Positions 1 through 30,454 are shown, numbered from the stretch's first letter. The stretch is DNA of 64,000 bases from Diadema setosum (GCF_964275005.1 NC_092686.1:43398333-43462332), one strand, 5' to 3'. Program-made: numbers and translations. The notes: generated from the letters alone by a model not told the origin.

Positions 1-85
1 CTGGCCCCGAGCCATGATCGAGCCACCGCTAATGTCGAGTCCTGATCAGGAGTGGTATTTACGTGGGTAAAGTTTTTCTACCGGT

Positions 86-2003
86 CATGATTACGGGTGC
101 ACGTCACGAGACCGACACCCACGAGTCACACAGCCCACAAGTTATTCAGCTCACAAGTCATACAGCCCATTGTTGCACGAGTCATACAGATCACAAGTCA
201 TACAGCCCACCAGTTATACAGCCCACGAGTTCGACACTGACTAAATAAAGTCCACGAGTTTGACATCAAGTAGAATAAGCCCAGGAGTTATACGGCTCAC
301 GAGACCGACACTACACACAAAAGGCTCATGAGACCGACAGTAAGCAAACAAAGCCCACGAGACCGACACTACACTTTAAAGGTCCACGAGACCGACGCTA
401 CGCATGCAAGGCTCACGAGACCGACATTACGCAAAAGAGGTTCACGAGACCGACACTAAGCATAGAAGGCCCAAGAGACCGACAGGATGAACAGCGCCAC
501 CTATAGACCAATAAATTGTTTAGGGTGTCCTGATAATAGCATAGGAAGATATGAGAGATGGAAAAGAAGAGTTGCCATCTCCGGCACTGTGTTACCCCAT
601 CAGTTGCCCCCCCCCCCCCCCCTGAAATGATCAGGATCTTTAATTGTGTTTGCATGGGTGCACTCTAAAAACACAAATGTTAAATTAGCATTTAAAAGGG
701 CCGAGGAGTGACAACATTTTGAAAGTGTTGGTTTTCCTGCTAGATTCAACATTTAAAATGTTATTTTAAAAGTTGGATGCAACACTTCAAAAAATGCTGT
801 CACTCCTCGGCCCTTTTAAATGTTGATTCAACATTTGCGTTTTTAGAGTGTGCGTGTTTGTGACAAAAAAAAAATGGACAAAATACAGTAAAAGTGTGTA
901 ACAGATCTTTCCACAATAAACCTCTGAGGGTGTTGATTTAGTATTAATAAAAAATAAAAAATAACGGAATCGTCTATTAAGGTAGCGTTAGGGATTCGGA
1001 AAAAACCAGATGCATCCATGAAAACAGCTATTACGTATTTCACGATAAAAATGTACTGTTCGGAGGAGAATAACACAAGCCACAAAATTTGGATGAATCC
1101 CTGCGATATGAAACGTTTTAATCAGTAGAATTACATTATAGTTACAGAGAAAATGACAAATAGATCTTACTGCAAAACGTCAAAGCAGGAGGGTAGAATA
1201 TATAAAATAGAATAAGTAACTAGTGAATCGGGAAAGAGAAGAGGTAAAATTTATATCTTGTCCATCATCCAGCTAAAAACTGAGAAAGCCTATTAAAAAT
1301 AGCATGATGGCATTATCAAAGCTCTAAAATTAATCCATACATCGTTATTGTCCTCTTTTAAATTCATTTGTGTTTTTGTCTCTTTTTGGGGGCATGAAGA
1401 TAACAATTCAATTGTTCTACTTGATAACAATGTCGCTCCCGGACACACTTGCCCCCCCCCCCCCCCCCTCCCCAGAAGTATGTAGAAATACATATTTGAT
1501 GTCGTTCATAATTATGTAGATGGTCACCATCTTTTAATTGATAGCGTTACGAAATTACACCCGCCAATATGTTATTTTTCCGTTCATGGAACACCCTGTA
1601 CAGGTGATTGACATGTAGATGGCGCTGTTTATCCTGTCGGTCTCGTGGGCCTTCTTTGCCTACTGTCGGTCTCGTGGGCTTTCTTTGCTTAGTGTCGGTC
1701 TCGTGAGCCTTTTTAGCTTAGTGTAGGTCTCGTGGGCCTTTTTTGCCTACTGTCGGTCTCGTGGGCTTTCTTTTGCTTAGTGTCGGTCTCATGAGCCTTT
1801 ATCGCTTAGTGTCGGTCTCGTGGGCTATGTTTGCTTAGTGTCGGTCTCATGAGCCTTTTGTGTGTAGTGTCGAACTCATGGGCTGTATGACTCCTGAGCC
1901 GTATAACTCGTGGGCTGTATGACTCATGGACCTATTATTGATGTCGGTCTCGTGGACCGTATGACTCGTGGGTGTCGGTCTCGTGGGATGCCCCCATGAT
2001 TAC
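86..2003. mobile_element. Foldback (TU/MULE-like) transposon with tandem-repeat inverted arms
   Basis: Both ends carry arrays of a unit of about 27-30 bp built around CACGAGACCGACACT. The left array (about 95-500) reads forward and the right array (about 1620-1994) reads in reverse complement, with the same order of unit variants from outside inward. The outermost units are the ACAGCCCACGAGTCATAC type and the innermost are the AGACCGACAGGAT type. The inner arm edges also match: a 'gccacctataga' or 'atggcgctgtttatcc' segment next to 'gggtgtcc' or 'acaccctg'. The direct repeat CATGATTAC lies immediately outside both ends (86-94 and 1995-2003) and looks like a 9-bp target-site duplication. The central ~1.1 kb has no credible coding region and hosts a nested MITE (661-850). 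Sea-urchin TU elements have this architecture, and 9-bp duplications are typical of Mutator-like elements. Assignment to either family is inference. Confidence 0.8.
661..850. mobile_element. Foldback MITE nested in the 5' foldback element
   Basis: This is a 190-bp hairpin whose two ends are inverted copies. It starts CACTCTAAAAACACAAATGT, ends with the complement (TTTTTAGAGTG), and the arms share 'TTTAAAAGGGCCGAGGAGTGA' interrupted by small differences. It has no ORF. It is non-autonomous and its superfamily is not identifiable by eye. Confidence 0.75.
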
Positions 2004-2268
2004 AAAGGAGAAGGGGAAAAAGAACCTCTACCTCTTTGCTCACAGTGTGAAGCCTTTGCAAAAGGCTACGCGCTGTGGCCGACTTTCAGACGTGCAAATA
2101 TGAAGGGCCGACTCTGACGCCTGAAAACTGTTCCACGGGATATCCGTCAAATTTACGAGGCGCCTTATACGAATGTAATGTTTGCCAGTCATTTCAACAA
2201 TGACGACTGTAAACCACAAATTTGCTCTTTCTCAAATTGTTTAAAATGTTTCTTCTGTTGACTCCCCC

Positions 2269-2321
<53 letters not shown>

Positions 2322-3053
2322 CTTACATGCTGGTCATTGAGAACATGTCGCTTGGGAAAATACACTCTTAGGATCTGGGGCCAATCCGGGCGTGGCTTAG
2401 AGCCAAATAAAGGCTTTCGTGTTCATAATGGTTTCACTTCCGGAAAAAAAAAAAGGGGGGGGGGGGAGGGAGTGGTGTGTAAGCCTACACGAATTGCCAT
2501 TCAACGTACCGATAAACATCAAACATTTCTTTTCTTCATGATGAAGCGAGCATGATATATTTTTTTTTTTTAATCACTTATAGTGACATGGTCGATATTT
2601 GGTCCTTTTTTTTCGACTGCTCTTATTTTTTTTTTTTTTTGGTGCGTCTGTATATGCGGTTGGCCTATTCAGAATTTGAAAATATTTCCAAATTGTCAAA
2701 TACACTTTAAAAAGTATAGCAACGAGCTATAACGGAAATGCTTACACATGTCTACTTGTATAGCATGTATAATAGTAATAGGCCTGTGTAATACGTGTAA
2801 ATTGAATTTTCTATGATTCTGGGAGCAAGTGAATTTCTCTAGCCAGGGGTCCGTTTCGTAAAGTCATCACATAAAAGTCTTTACATAAATCTCAGAATGG
2901 CCAAAGTTGCTCAAAGATGATGTTGCAAGAGATCTTCTGTGAAGTAATATCCATTTCATGAATTCTCTAGTAAGTGCCGTGTCTTTATAAGAGCGGACAG
3001 TCTTTCATCAGACTTTCATGAAACAGACCCTAGGTCAAGTTTATTATTAGGTG
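2004..3053. other. Non-coding stretch without recognised gene
   Basis: The stretch contains a (CA)n microsatellite at 2270-2315, a G-rich tract at 2455-2468 and several T tracts. No ORF with plausible codon content and no inverted-end element was recognised. Confidence 0.5.
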
Positions 3054-3110
3054 ACACACACTCACACACACACGCACATACACACACATACATGTACGTG
3101 TGTGTGTACG

Positions 3111-3163
<53 letters not shown>
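3054..3163. repeat. Compound (CA)n/(TG)n/(TA)n microsatellite
   Basis: CA-rich, then TG-rich, then about 24 TA units. The Ile-Tyr-rich ORFs that cross it on both strands are artefacts of the dinucleotide repeat. Confidence 0.95.
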
Positions 3164-3165
<2 letters not shown>

Positions 3166-3189
3166 AGTAGGTTGTCCACGTGTTGGCAA

Positions 3190-3400
3190 GATAAAAAGAT
3201 AAAAAAACAAAACTGGAACAAAGTTCATGCTGTATTCACCAATGGTTTATTTCTGTACACAACATTTCGAGCTACTCGTTCTTTCTCAAGTGTTGATTAT
3301 CAACATTTGAGAAAGAGCGAGTAGCTCGAAAATTTGTGTATGGAAAAAAACCGTTGGTGAATACAGCATGAACTTTGTTCCAGTTTTGTTTTTTATTTTT
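3190..3400. repeat. Long hairpin / palindromic MITE
   Basis: The left arm (AAAACAAAACTGGAACAAAG, then 'ttcatgctgtattcacca') is repeated in reverse complement at 3350-3395. The axis is near 3300, around 'gttgattatcaac'. It is flanked on both sides by TA repeats, suggesting insertion into a TA microsatellite or expansion of a TA duplication. Confidence 0.8.
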
Positions 3401-3418
3401 ATATATATATATATATAT

Positions 3419-6400
3419 GGGTGAAAACGTTGAACGATGTACAATTAGGCAAATCAGGGGTCAAAATTAAAACATGTGACTCATTGATATAAATATATCT
3501 CAGTGAAATGTCATTATTGTCAGCTTTCTTGCAAACCCAATTATACTGGGATATCTCCAAGGGTGTTGTTTTTATTCAAGGTTAAATAGAACTGTGACAT
3601 AATGGCGAACGTCTCTGACTAAAATAAACTTCGTTTTAGTGAAAATTCAAATGAAGGGTGAAAAAACATTCAAATGAAGATAGTTTAATCTTGTTCATAC
3701 TTTCGAAGACTGTGTTAATTTGTTCCTAAAATATTGTTTACCTCCTGTGAAGTTTACAAAAGCTAATACACATGGAAGTTAAAGAAAAAGTGGAGTTTTT
3801 GTCATTTAAGCAGAGATTTTCATATTCTTATCTTCACTTTCATCTCATTTGAACAAAACATGTAGCAGGGGTCTCATTTGTTTAAATGTTAATGTTCAGT
3901 AGATACTAATAATGAATTTAGTGCATTTCGTTTGATCAAATCACCATAAAAGCCCTATACAGACGCTGGAAGTAAGACATGTTTTGATCAGAGACGTTCT
4001 GGTTTCACTCATAGACGTTCCTCAGACATAGGCAATACAAAATAAATGATGTCCTTTGATCCATATCTAAGAGTTTTGTGAACAAACATTTTCCTTTATT
4101 AAACACATTCTAATCTTTTGTCAACAATTCAGAATAGTAACTTGAATTATTTTTCATACTAACTGATTGTAACTACGAATCTCCAAATTGTAAGAGGAAT
4201 TTCGATTTCTGCACCAAAAATCAACAACAAGCCTGTTCTTGATATATTATTCAGATCTTACAACACCTTTTAATGACAGACAACAAAATTACATGAAAAA
4301 CTTGCAATTTCAACTACTTTAGCTAATTACTCATTTATATCAGAGACATTTGCTTTTCCATCAGGGACGTTTCGGCTGTAAGTTATCACTAAAATTAAAC
4401 ATCAAACTCCCTATTTTAAAAGATGCTCGCAACTGGACATTCCACATTCATTGAGAAATCATTTACCTAAGCCTAAATGTCGAGAATTGTTTTTGTTTAT
4501 GATGACCACTACTTTGCATTTTACCTTCAGGTGTATATGCAGGTGTGCCCACACGCTATCAATTTTGTATATGTTTGCTTTCAATTGTAGTCCAAATCTA
4601 TAACAAAGGTACACACAAATTTATTGATACTAATTTAATTTGCCCCCTTAGTCTAAAATATGATTGTATGAGTATAAGCCAGTTTGGATTTTCATTAGGG
4701 ACCGTACCTGTGCCACTGTATGATGTCGTCTCAGAAAGCTGTAATTAACCTTATCCTAGAAGCATCAAATTTCGCTGCGCTTTTTTTTTTCATACTATGG
4801 CAGATATAAATTGTAAACAATGTAATGCACTTGCCACAACACCAAACTCAAAAGAATATCGACAGTATGGTATAGCAACTGTTTGTTGACCAAAAGTGAA
4901 CTGAAAACCTCTTTCAAGAGGTTGGCAATGATACCATAACAATATCACATTTTATCTGTCACATCGTTAGGGGATTATTAATCCTTCTTCCTTCAACTCA
5001 AAGGCGATGCATAGTGTTCATAGTGGAAACCAGGTAAGGGACATTCTTAATAGACGTTTCTTTGTTTCAACACAGACGTAAGTAGTTTTCCTTTTCTCGT
5101 GTATTTGGCTTACAAACCTCAAAAATATCACTAGTATTTTCACCTTACTTCCAAAGGAAAAAGCTTCATTAAAGGGGAAATTCAGCCCAAATGTATAACG
5201 TTATTCGCTGATAAGAAAGAAAATCATACGGGCTCCACAAAAATGAGAAGGTTGTGACATTTTGAAGTTTCGCTAGTTCTTCAGTAAACAGTTTTTGAAT
5301 GGTCATTATGAATCTGCAAATGGCAAAATGAGCGTGTCATCTCCTCACAACTTGCCATAACATTTGAACATAATATTTTGAAATTTCCAGTTTTTCATTC
5401 GAACATAATTATGCCCCTGGCTTAAATCCGGGTATATAGTAACTGATCACTATTCCGAAGGTAATCAACCAGGAATAGCATTATGTTTCAGATTTCAATG
5501 CCAGAAACATTAAATTTTCGTTATTTTTTGTAGGCCTACACGATCAATGGAAAATGGAGAGGTTATGACATGGTTAGCTCACTCATTTGCATATTCTTAT
5601 CCACTGTACAAAAACCTTATTTGCAGAAATTGGCAAAAATTCATAAAGGCAGTTAAGTAAGGGTGCAATTAAACATAATTAAGGGTTCAAGTGTGTCCTG
5701 CCATTGTTTCAAATTGGGTGCAAATTATTTGAACCTTTACTTCTTAGCGTAAGCCTCAAATTTCACAGGCTCAAAAGCAAACGTAGTGACGTGCATTAAA
5801 AACGGAGTCGGCATTATAACATTGAACTGAATTTCTCCTTCATTTGGTATTCAATGTCCTGAATCAGTGCATAGTATCGACTGTGTCGCTTGCGATACCT
5901 GAAACCGGGGTTGGGAAAGTCATTATTGTGTAAACAGATGGCACCTCCAAGATGTCCGTCCGGTCTTGCCAGTACCCACGGCCGTGGTCTGGAACTTGTA
6001 GGCTCCATGAACATGACTGAGACTAAAGATCTTAAACAGGATATTCGGAGTGTTTACAATCCATCCGGTCTTCCCATCTTTCTGTAAGAAAAAAAAAATA
6101 GAGTAAAAATGATATTGTTAACTTACCATGCACTGGAGCAATGTACGCACAAAATGAACGTCTCTGATCAAAATTATAAAATCAACATTGTTTTTAGATT
6201 GCGCAAATTACCTAGAACAATGTTATATGTATTCGAGGGCCATCTACTGTGGAATAATGAAAGATCTACTCCCAATTGTAGTAGTTGAAAATATGTAAAA
6301 CGTCCCGTATAACGTCTCTGACGTAAACATCTTTGCTTATCAGTTACAAGATATATTAGCATTATATTTGGATTGAGGAACCTATGTGCTACAAACGTAG

Positions 6401-7943
6401 GCAGCAATTCGCCATGATGGGTCATTAATATTGGTCTGAGAACAGATCTTATTTGTTCAGAGAACGTCCCTGACCTAAACCCGTTTTTCTTACATTTCTG
6501 CTTTTCTCACAAAAAATACGTAATTCAAAGTGACTACTACATTATAACTATAGACTACTGACCTATTACTAGTCATAAAACACAGTTTCTGTCCAGGCAT
6601 TGTGTTTACACTTGCTCAATCAACAGAAAACCTTAAATTTGAAACTCTTCTACTTGTATTTTCAACATCTTTCAGGAAGCTTCATTTTTCTTAATATTAT
6701 AACACGCCCGTGTAAACTTTGTTCTTCTTGTTCCTATAATACTAACCGCACCCATCAAGACCTAATTTTACTTTAATGTTCTCATAATTTGTAGAATGGA
6801 TGTCTTTATTTCATAAAACAGTAATTATCAGAGACGTTTTGCTCAGAGACGTGCGGTCTTTGATCTTCATGTAGAATCTTACATATCTACTGTCTATCCT
6901 TCTTTAATTTATTTCTAATCCAAAGATTAAAATACATAATTTCACAGATGATACTAATTGGCAAATCTACGGAATGATAACTCTTATAAATCGGCACAAA
7001 CACCAGGAAAGTTTTTGTTATTACTCACATTTTCAGGATTTGTGGGCATTTCCGTTGTTGAATTATGCCGACTCGATTCCAGGATGGCGCGTCAGTGCGT
7101 AATATAAGCGCGCAAATAAAGTATCATGCAGTGTGTAAGTATCAGATGAGGGAATATCCCTTCAGAGATTTTCAATCAGAGACATTCGCTTTGATCAGAG
7201 ACGTTTGCCAATTTGGATTTTCAACCCGAACTCATTTTTATGGACAGTATGTTGCTCTTGTTGCCAATCATCATAATCGCCTGGCTCACACTGACGTACT
7301 GATCACCAGTTTTTATCTCAAGTATAATCAACTTTCATTAATGACACCATTAACCAATCGAACATCTCTGATGGTTATTCAGTATAATTTTCTTTTATGA
7401 GCCACCACGCGATTATTTTATACAGCTCACTCACAAATTTTGATGGAATGGTAGTATGAATAAGACGCCAAATAAATATGGCCTTACATGTTTTCATATT
7501 CATCCTGAAGTTTTTGCGTCAAGGAAAAGATAATTCATTCAGAGACGTTCTTTTTCAGACATGAGTGAATTCAAAAGTTCCTCATAAGATAAATAATAAA
7601 CACGTTCATGGCAGAAGTACTTGATTAAATAGTTGGAGTATGTGGGCTTACTCACAAGGAAAAACAAACCTGTAGAATTGGATAAGAACAAAAATTGCGA
7701 CGTCTGATTCTGGGATTTTTTCATAAAATATGTATTTTTGTCCATTTTTTCAGCTTTAAGGCATTATTTTTTAAGGAAATGCGGTAACAGCAATACAAAG
7801 TGTATATTTTCTGAAAGGCACAACACTCCCCTACCAAATGATACCTAAAACTATGAAAAAATACCCACAGGTGACAATTTTACAAGGGTTTGAATATCGC
7901 AAAGCCCGAAAATGGCCAATTGTACATCGTTCAACGTTTTCAC

Positions 7944-7945
<2 letters not shown>
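3419..7945. mobile_element. 4.5 kb inverted-end element with dispersed GAGACGTTC motif
   Basis: Near-perfect ~30-bp inverted termini start GGGTGAAAACGTTGAACGAT at 3419 and end with the complement at 7945; both are bordered by TATATA. The interior is AT-rich. It carries at least 15 copies, in both orientations, of a short motif with consensus TCAGAGACGTTC (for example near 3608, 3990, 4362, 6152, 6315, 6464, 6830, 6844, 7193, 7541). Two paralogous internal segments begin with similar short ORFs (MPTR[YF]Q at 4545 and 7065). No intact transposase was recognised. The element may be non-autonomous or decayed. The repeated motif could be a protein-binding array; that is inference. Confidence 0.7.
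5814..6087 (-). pseudogene. Possible decayed coding segment inside the 4.5 kb element
   Basis: On the minus strand a splice-acceptor-like 'ttcttacag' (about 6088) precedes sequence with protein-like composition. One frame (6014-5814) gives 66 aa containing NDFPNPGFRYRKRHSRYYAL, followed by a stop. The same frame has a stop upstream of its first Met, while an overlapping frame beginning with KDGKTGWIVNTP is open until 'HLFTQ*'. This could be an eroded exon of an element-encoded protein. The family is not recognised. Confidence 0.3.
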
Positions 7946-7989
<44 letters not shown>

Positions 7990-9052
7990 TATTATATATA
8001 TACACATGTATATATGCATGTACTATATGCAAACTTACATCCGATCAATTTGAATTCTGTCTTGTAATTGTGATTCAATACTAATATTCAACTCAAGAAA
8101 AGTTTTAAGCAGTGTCATTTCATATTTTGGTATAACTGAATGATTTATTGGGGTTACTTTTCATAATATGCAATTTACACAAAGTATGTACATGTACATG
8201 TACATGTGTACCAAAACATGTACAAATACAACCAAGAAGTGAATGGTTCACTGACTCCATGACAATGTCAAAATCAAAACTAAATCCTTTCTAAAATGTG
8301 CTACTATTCAGCCAAATCGTAATTTTGGGCAAGAATTTGACAGACACACAAAAACATGCTCACAATTTAAGAGACTATTCCAAGCGTAATACTTAACACA
8401 CATCAGATGTATAGGCTACACATTTTTGTTTGTATGCTTTGGTAGATGCAAGACTTTTGTTCATTTGTAAACAATATTTATATATCAATCATGGCAGCTT
8501 CATATTTATCGAGATTTTGCAAAGTGTGAAAGAGAAGAGCTAAACGAAAAGACACACCATGTAACAGAGAGGTAAAATGACTGCATGCCGAGCTTTCAAG
8601 TTTGCAGGCATTCTTCTATGGCACATACAGGAGCATTTGTTTATGGCACAAGATTTTTTTCCTTTTCTTTTCCTTCAATATGCTACCTGAGAAAATGAAT
8701 CATGAGAAAGGTATAGATAACAATAATATTCAAAAGACTAAATGCAATTAAGTCAGAAGGATTTTTTTTATCTGCAGAAATAACCATCCTGTTATCTTTA
8801 AATCAGCAACTTTGAATTTCACTGGATTTCATTTATTGGCAAAAAAAAAAAAAAATCAGACAGAAGGGGCTAAATCAATTCATACACATTTATTAATTTT
8901 GAAAATAATTATAAATTCCACAATTAAGAAGCTATTGAATATTTTTTCAAACTCAACCAAACAAAGATATACATGCAAACAAGTGGCTCAAAATGTTATG
9001 AAAGATACAAGTACAATTAACAGCAAATATTATGATAATAATGTTAAATAAC

Positions 9053-9087
<35 letters not shown>

Positions 9088-9309
9088 TAATGCAGCACCA
9101 AATCACAAGAAAAAACTAGTGTGTAAACAGGCATCATTGCATTGATTCGTGCTTAACAGTAACAGTACTTTTGAGAAATGTCCATAAGGTAACTGCACTG
9201 TATTACAAGAAGACACTGCTAATCCTGGTGCCTGCAACTGTGTCTACAATCTCACATTACAGACTGTTACACAGGCAAGGATAAGAGAGGCACTGCCTTC
9301 ACTTTATGT

Positions 9310-9343
<34 letters not shown>

Positions 9344-10760
9344 TTTGCAGCTTTTGGCCTTTGTTTAACCTTGATTCATTACATACATCAATAGACATAC
9401 TATTGAACAGACACATTTCATGCACTACGTGCAATGCATTTCAGAACACCTCTCATACGTTGTAATTCAGAGTCAGATTTGTCCTTTATCTCATGAGCTC
9501 ATGACTTTGTTTGTTTGTTTGTTTGTTTTTTAATTCTTCCTAATTCCCTAATCTTTCATGATAATGTTGGGTAAACTTTGATGAAAATTGATGTCCAAAT
9601 GATAGATTTAAGGTTAATCCAATTGTTCCATGGTTTTTGTTTGTTTGTTTGTTTGTTTGTTGTTGTTGTTGTTTTTGGTAGGGTGTTCCTTTACTACTCT
9701 GTATTCTGTTAAATAATCTTTTCTACTTTTGTTATTTTGTAAGCGCTCTGAGCCTCATGGGAAGAGCGCATTAGACATTAATTGTATGGTAGTGTATTGA
9801 AGACAGGCAGGGCAGTCAAGAATGCAATCAGCAGTGACCATCCCTCTTTCTGCTGTTCACTTTGGCCATTATGCGATGAGATGAATTCTTGTGAACTGGA
9901 GGTAACCATAAATGCAACACTGACCAGAAGACTATTCTGGGCTGCATAGAGGTGATTACAGCAAGCATGGAAACCTTTGCCTCTTTACAGCAGAAATTTG
10001 ATGATAATACAGTCAAACCTGTCTATAGCGACCATCAAAGGAAGATGAAAATAGTGGCCATTATTGACGGGTGGCCGCTACAGACAGGTTATCCTACATT
10101 TTGTGTGTATCACATACATTGACATGTATCCTGGTTGTATACCTCTATGAATACCTTCGTGTCTATGTATGTGTATAGATAAACATGCTTCATGCATTCC
10201 ACAATTTATTGATTCAGTCATTGATTGAGCTTTTGCTGTAATGCCAGCTTGCATACAGTAAGTATAAAAGCTTTTCATGAATTCATTATCATGCTTGAAT
10301 AGCATGTGAATGCAGCCGTGGTGAACACTGAATGCTGAATTATCGCCTCAGCTCTGGCTCCACATGGGTCTGAGGCTGCTATCCATAAGTAACCGTACTG
10401 CAGGAAACAAAATTGGTGGCCACTGCCTGCCTTGGACAGGTGGCCACTATGCACAGGGTCTTTAACATGTCTTTTCTCTCAGGGGATATTTCAGTGGCTG
10501 TGTGTGTGTGTGTCCGTGTGGGTGCACGTGCACAACAAGGTGGAACTGGGAAAAGTTTATTTTTCACCATATTGCTTCTATCTTCAAATCCAATGAAATC
10601 TTGATCGAGAATCACCATCTGTCTTTGAATCACAAGTGCTGAAATTTACTGCAATCATAATAGGAAGTCGCCTGGCAGACTTGTTGAGATATGGCCATTC
10701 TGACTGAACCCTACCACAATACTTTCAGCCAGGATGCTGTACCTGGAACTCAGACAGTCT

Positions 10761-10796
<36 letters not shown>

Positions 10797-10907
10797 GTTG
10801 GTGTAAATAGCTAATATCAGTCTGTAAAGTTATCTGTACACTCAGGAAACAATATATCCCATATGGTGTAACCACACATCCATCAAATATACATTTGTAC
10901 TGTATAT
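7946..10907. other. Non-coding flank 3' of VEZT
   Basis: Contains (TA)n at 7948-7990, an AAT/ATA tract at 9048-9083, (CT)n at 9309-9341, short (GTTT)n tracts near 9505 and 9640, and a poly-T tract at 10766-10795. Part of this could be a long 3' UTR of the minus-strand VEZT gene, since TTTATT (AATAAA on minus) occurs near 8148, 8823 and 8886. None can be singled out as the poly(A) site. Confidence 0.4.
10010..10460. mobile_element. Pogo/Tigger-like MITE remnant(s)
   Basis: Starts after TA with CAGTCAAACCTGTCTATAGC. The inverted partner TGGCCGCTACAGACAGGTT lies at about 10074-10092, and a further 'ggacaggtggccact' copy at about 10434. CAGT-type termini with TA flanks resemble pogo/Tigger MITEs. 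The outer boundary is uncertain. Confidence 0.4.
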
Positions 10908-12212
10908 GTGACCGCCCAGCTCAAAACCCTCAAATAGTAGGCCAAAATGAATTTCCGCTTTTCTGCATACAGTAGTTCAAAAGAGTAAGCTCTAAGCTTT
11001 AAATCGACATAATTTTAAAGCTTAAAGCTTACTCCAGTGATATATATATATATATATGGTTACAATTGGACCATCCTAACCCATTCAAAAAGTGAATGAA
11101 ATAAGAGACAGTTAAGAGGTTCAGTTCCATCAAGGAGGTTTAAGAGATGGAGTTCCAACTGGCTGTAATTATTCAAACAGTTGTCACTTTTCTATTGATG
11201 TACAAAAGAATTCCACAGGTGCATCTGTGCCTTTGGTGGCGGGGTTTGATGCCGCCGTCTTGCTGAGCAATCTGAAGATTCATTTTGAACGTTAACTTAA
11301 TGTTGGCTATATTTTGCTTGTTTATCTATTAAATGAAACGAAATCTCACTTAATGATAAAGCTCATTAAACAAAGGTCAATCCCTTCAAGAAATATGTGC
11401 AAAAGTATAAATCAGAGCTGTATCATGTGAAAGTATTTAAAACTGTACCCTCCTGGAAGGCCGGTTTTATCGCTTTTCCACTTGATTCCTCCAATTAAAA
11501 CTGATATGGAATAATCTTCGAGTATAATTATATATTAATAGATGTATCAGATTAGTGGCCGGGCACGGCCAGTCGAGTAATTTTCATTTTCATTTCATCA
11601 TTTTTTGCGCAATTTCTATTCGCGCATCCCCGTGTCTTTACCAGTATATACCAACTATCTTTTATAAGTAGGGATGGCGAAAAGTAATTACCATCACAAA
11701 GACATATTTTCATTAGAAAGTGACTGATGATTATGCAATGAGACATGAGTCAATTGTCTTCCTATCTGTGCGGCAGATCCAGTTTGCCACATGCTTCAAA
11801 TACTTTCGAGTGGCGACATCAAACGTGACTTCAAAGGAAATACGACAGTTGTGACTCCACTCTCTTGAACCTCCTTGGTTCCATAGAAAAGGGAGAAATT
11901 AGGATTTCAAGATTGGAGTCATTCAAGCATACTGTGGAAAAATATCAATGAAAACAAGTTTCATTTCCTTGTAAAAGCAGCACCAGTCCACAAATGTATG
12001 GTAAAAAAACTCCACAAAAACAAAACTGCTAATATCTCAATTTCAGTTTTGCTTTAAGCTGTTTAAATTTTGTCAGTAGTTAGAAAAAAGATTACTCTCC
12101 CAGGGAAGACAAACTTTAAAAATTTGAGTTGGTCAACCTACATAACTATTTTGGTCCACTTACAGAGAATCATAATCTGTGACTTTTTGTGGGTTTTGAG
12201 CTGAGCGGTCAC
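10908..12212. mobile_element. 1.3 kb non-autonomous element with 22-bp inverted ends
   Basis: It starts GTGACCGCCCAGCTCAAAAC at 10908 and ends with the matching complement (GGGTTTTGAGCTGAGCGGTC, then AC) at 12212, flanked by AT on each side. The interior has no plausible ORF and includes a small AAGCTT-rich palindrome and TA repeat near 11000-11056. A short 'aacctcctt' / 'aaggaggtt' pair inside suggests inner symmetry. Confidence 0.7.
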
Positions 12213-12683
12213 ATTATGATCCATCTCCAAACGTAGATATGATAAATATCAGATTTCCTGTCTAACAACATTCTTATTTTTTTCCCTCACTTCCTCATTT
12301 ATCAAGATGAATTGATATATCGCAGTTACCATTGACAGTAAGCATGAGTGATGTTTACAAAAATTCTAAGCCTAGCTTTGGAAATATTTCTGATTTTTTG
12401 CATGATATTGTTCTACCCTTATTTGGGATGAAAATCAGACTTTGATGTGGACTGTTACTCAGATTTGGAGAAAGTGTCAATAATCATTGGTGGCACTACA
12501 TTTTCAAAGTGAGGGGGCTGACTTTATGGGAACAGGGATGTTGATTCATTCTCATTTTGTCTGAAAAAATCGGCTGACAAAGAAAAAATAAAAGTCTTCA
12601 TAGTCTTTCCCAGCAATTCCCAAAAAAGTAAGACCAGACATTTTCTGCAGACCCTATATCATCATGCGTATGGCAGAATGTCG

Positions 12684-12776
12684 TTAACCCGCTTCCCCGA
12701 GCATGGCAGAATGTTTACCCCTATGCGTATTTCCACAAAATAGCGACAATCTGCCATATGCAGGGAAGCATGTTAA
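12684..12776. mobile_element. Small TTAA-flanked MITE
   Basis: TTAACCCGCTTCCC at the left is inverted as GGGAAGCATGTTAA at the right, about 93 bp in total including TTAA at both ends. TTAA duplications suggest a piggyBac- or Kolobok-type source; this is inference. Confidence 0.5.
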
Positions 12777-12918
12777 CAACAATATCTTCCACAAAAATGT
12801 ACAGTACTGAAATCTAAAAGGGACATTTGTCTACTTTCACTGAATTACACTGGCATGCTATTCACATCCATGGTGACAACAAACACGACGCCCATGCACT
12901 TCGACTCGAAGGCGATAT

Positions 12919-30060
<17,142 letters not shown>

Positions 30061-30454
30061 AAGCCTGTGCATTCAGCAAACACTGGTCGCTCACTTTGAT
30101 CTATATGCATCTAAAATTATCGTGCCAAGCAGCTAGCCAAGTCATCGCTCAGCCACCCTCAAGATACAAAATGCCCACAAGCTTCCCGCGGCCTCATGTG
30201 TGTGGGTTGCGCGCGGCGTCTGCTCCACCTCCGTGCTCTGGATCTTCGTGTTACGAGTACTGTACAATGTACAATGTAGGGTTGGACCTACTGTACATAC
30301 TAGCAATATGCAATCGCAAGTTGGCGCTCGCTACAAACAAACGCACTTACCATGTTGTGTCTTGGGTAAAGATGTTATAGAACTTCTTTGGTCTTGGGCT
30401 TCCTGTTATTGTCGTTATTTTTTTTTTATTAATTTGTTTAAAAATAAATTAATC

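Noticed and set aside
95..500. CRISPR-like array of ~28-bp repeats
   Set aside because: The units vary, spacers are not unique or of fixed length, the array has an inverted partner at 1620-1994, and the genome is eukaryotic.
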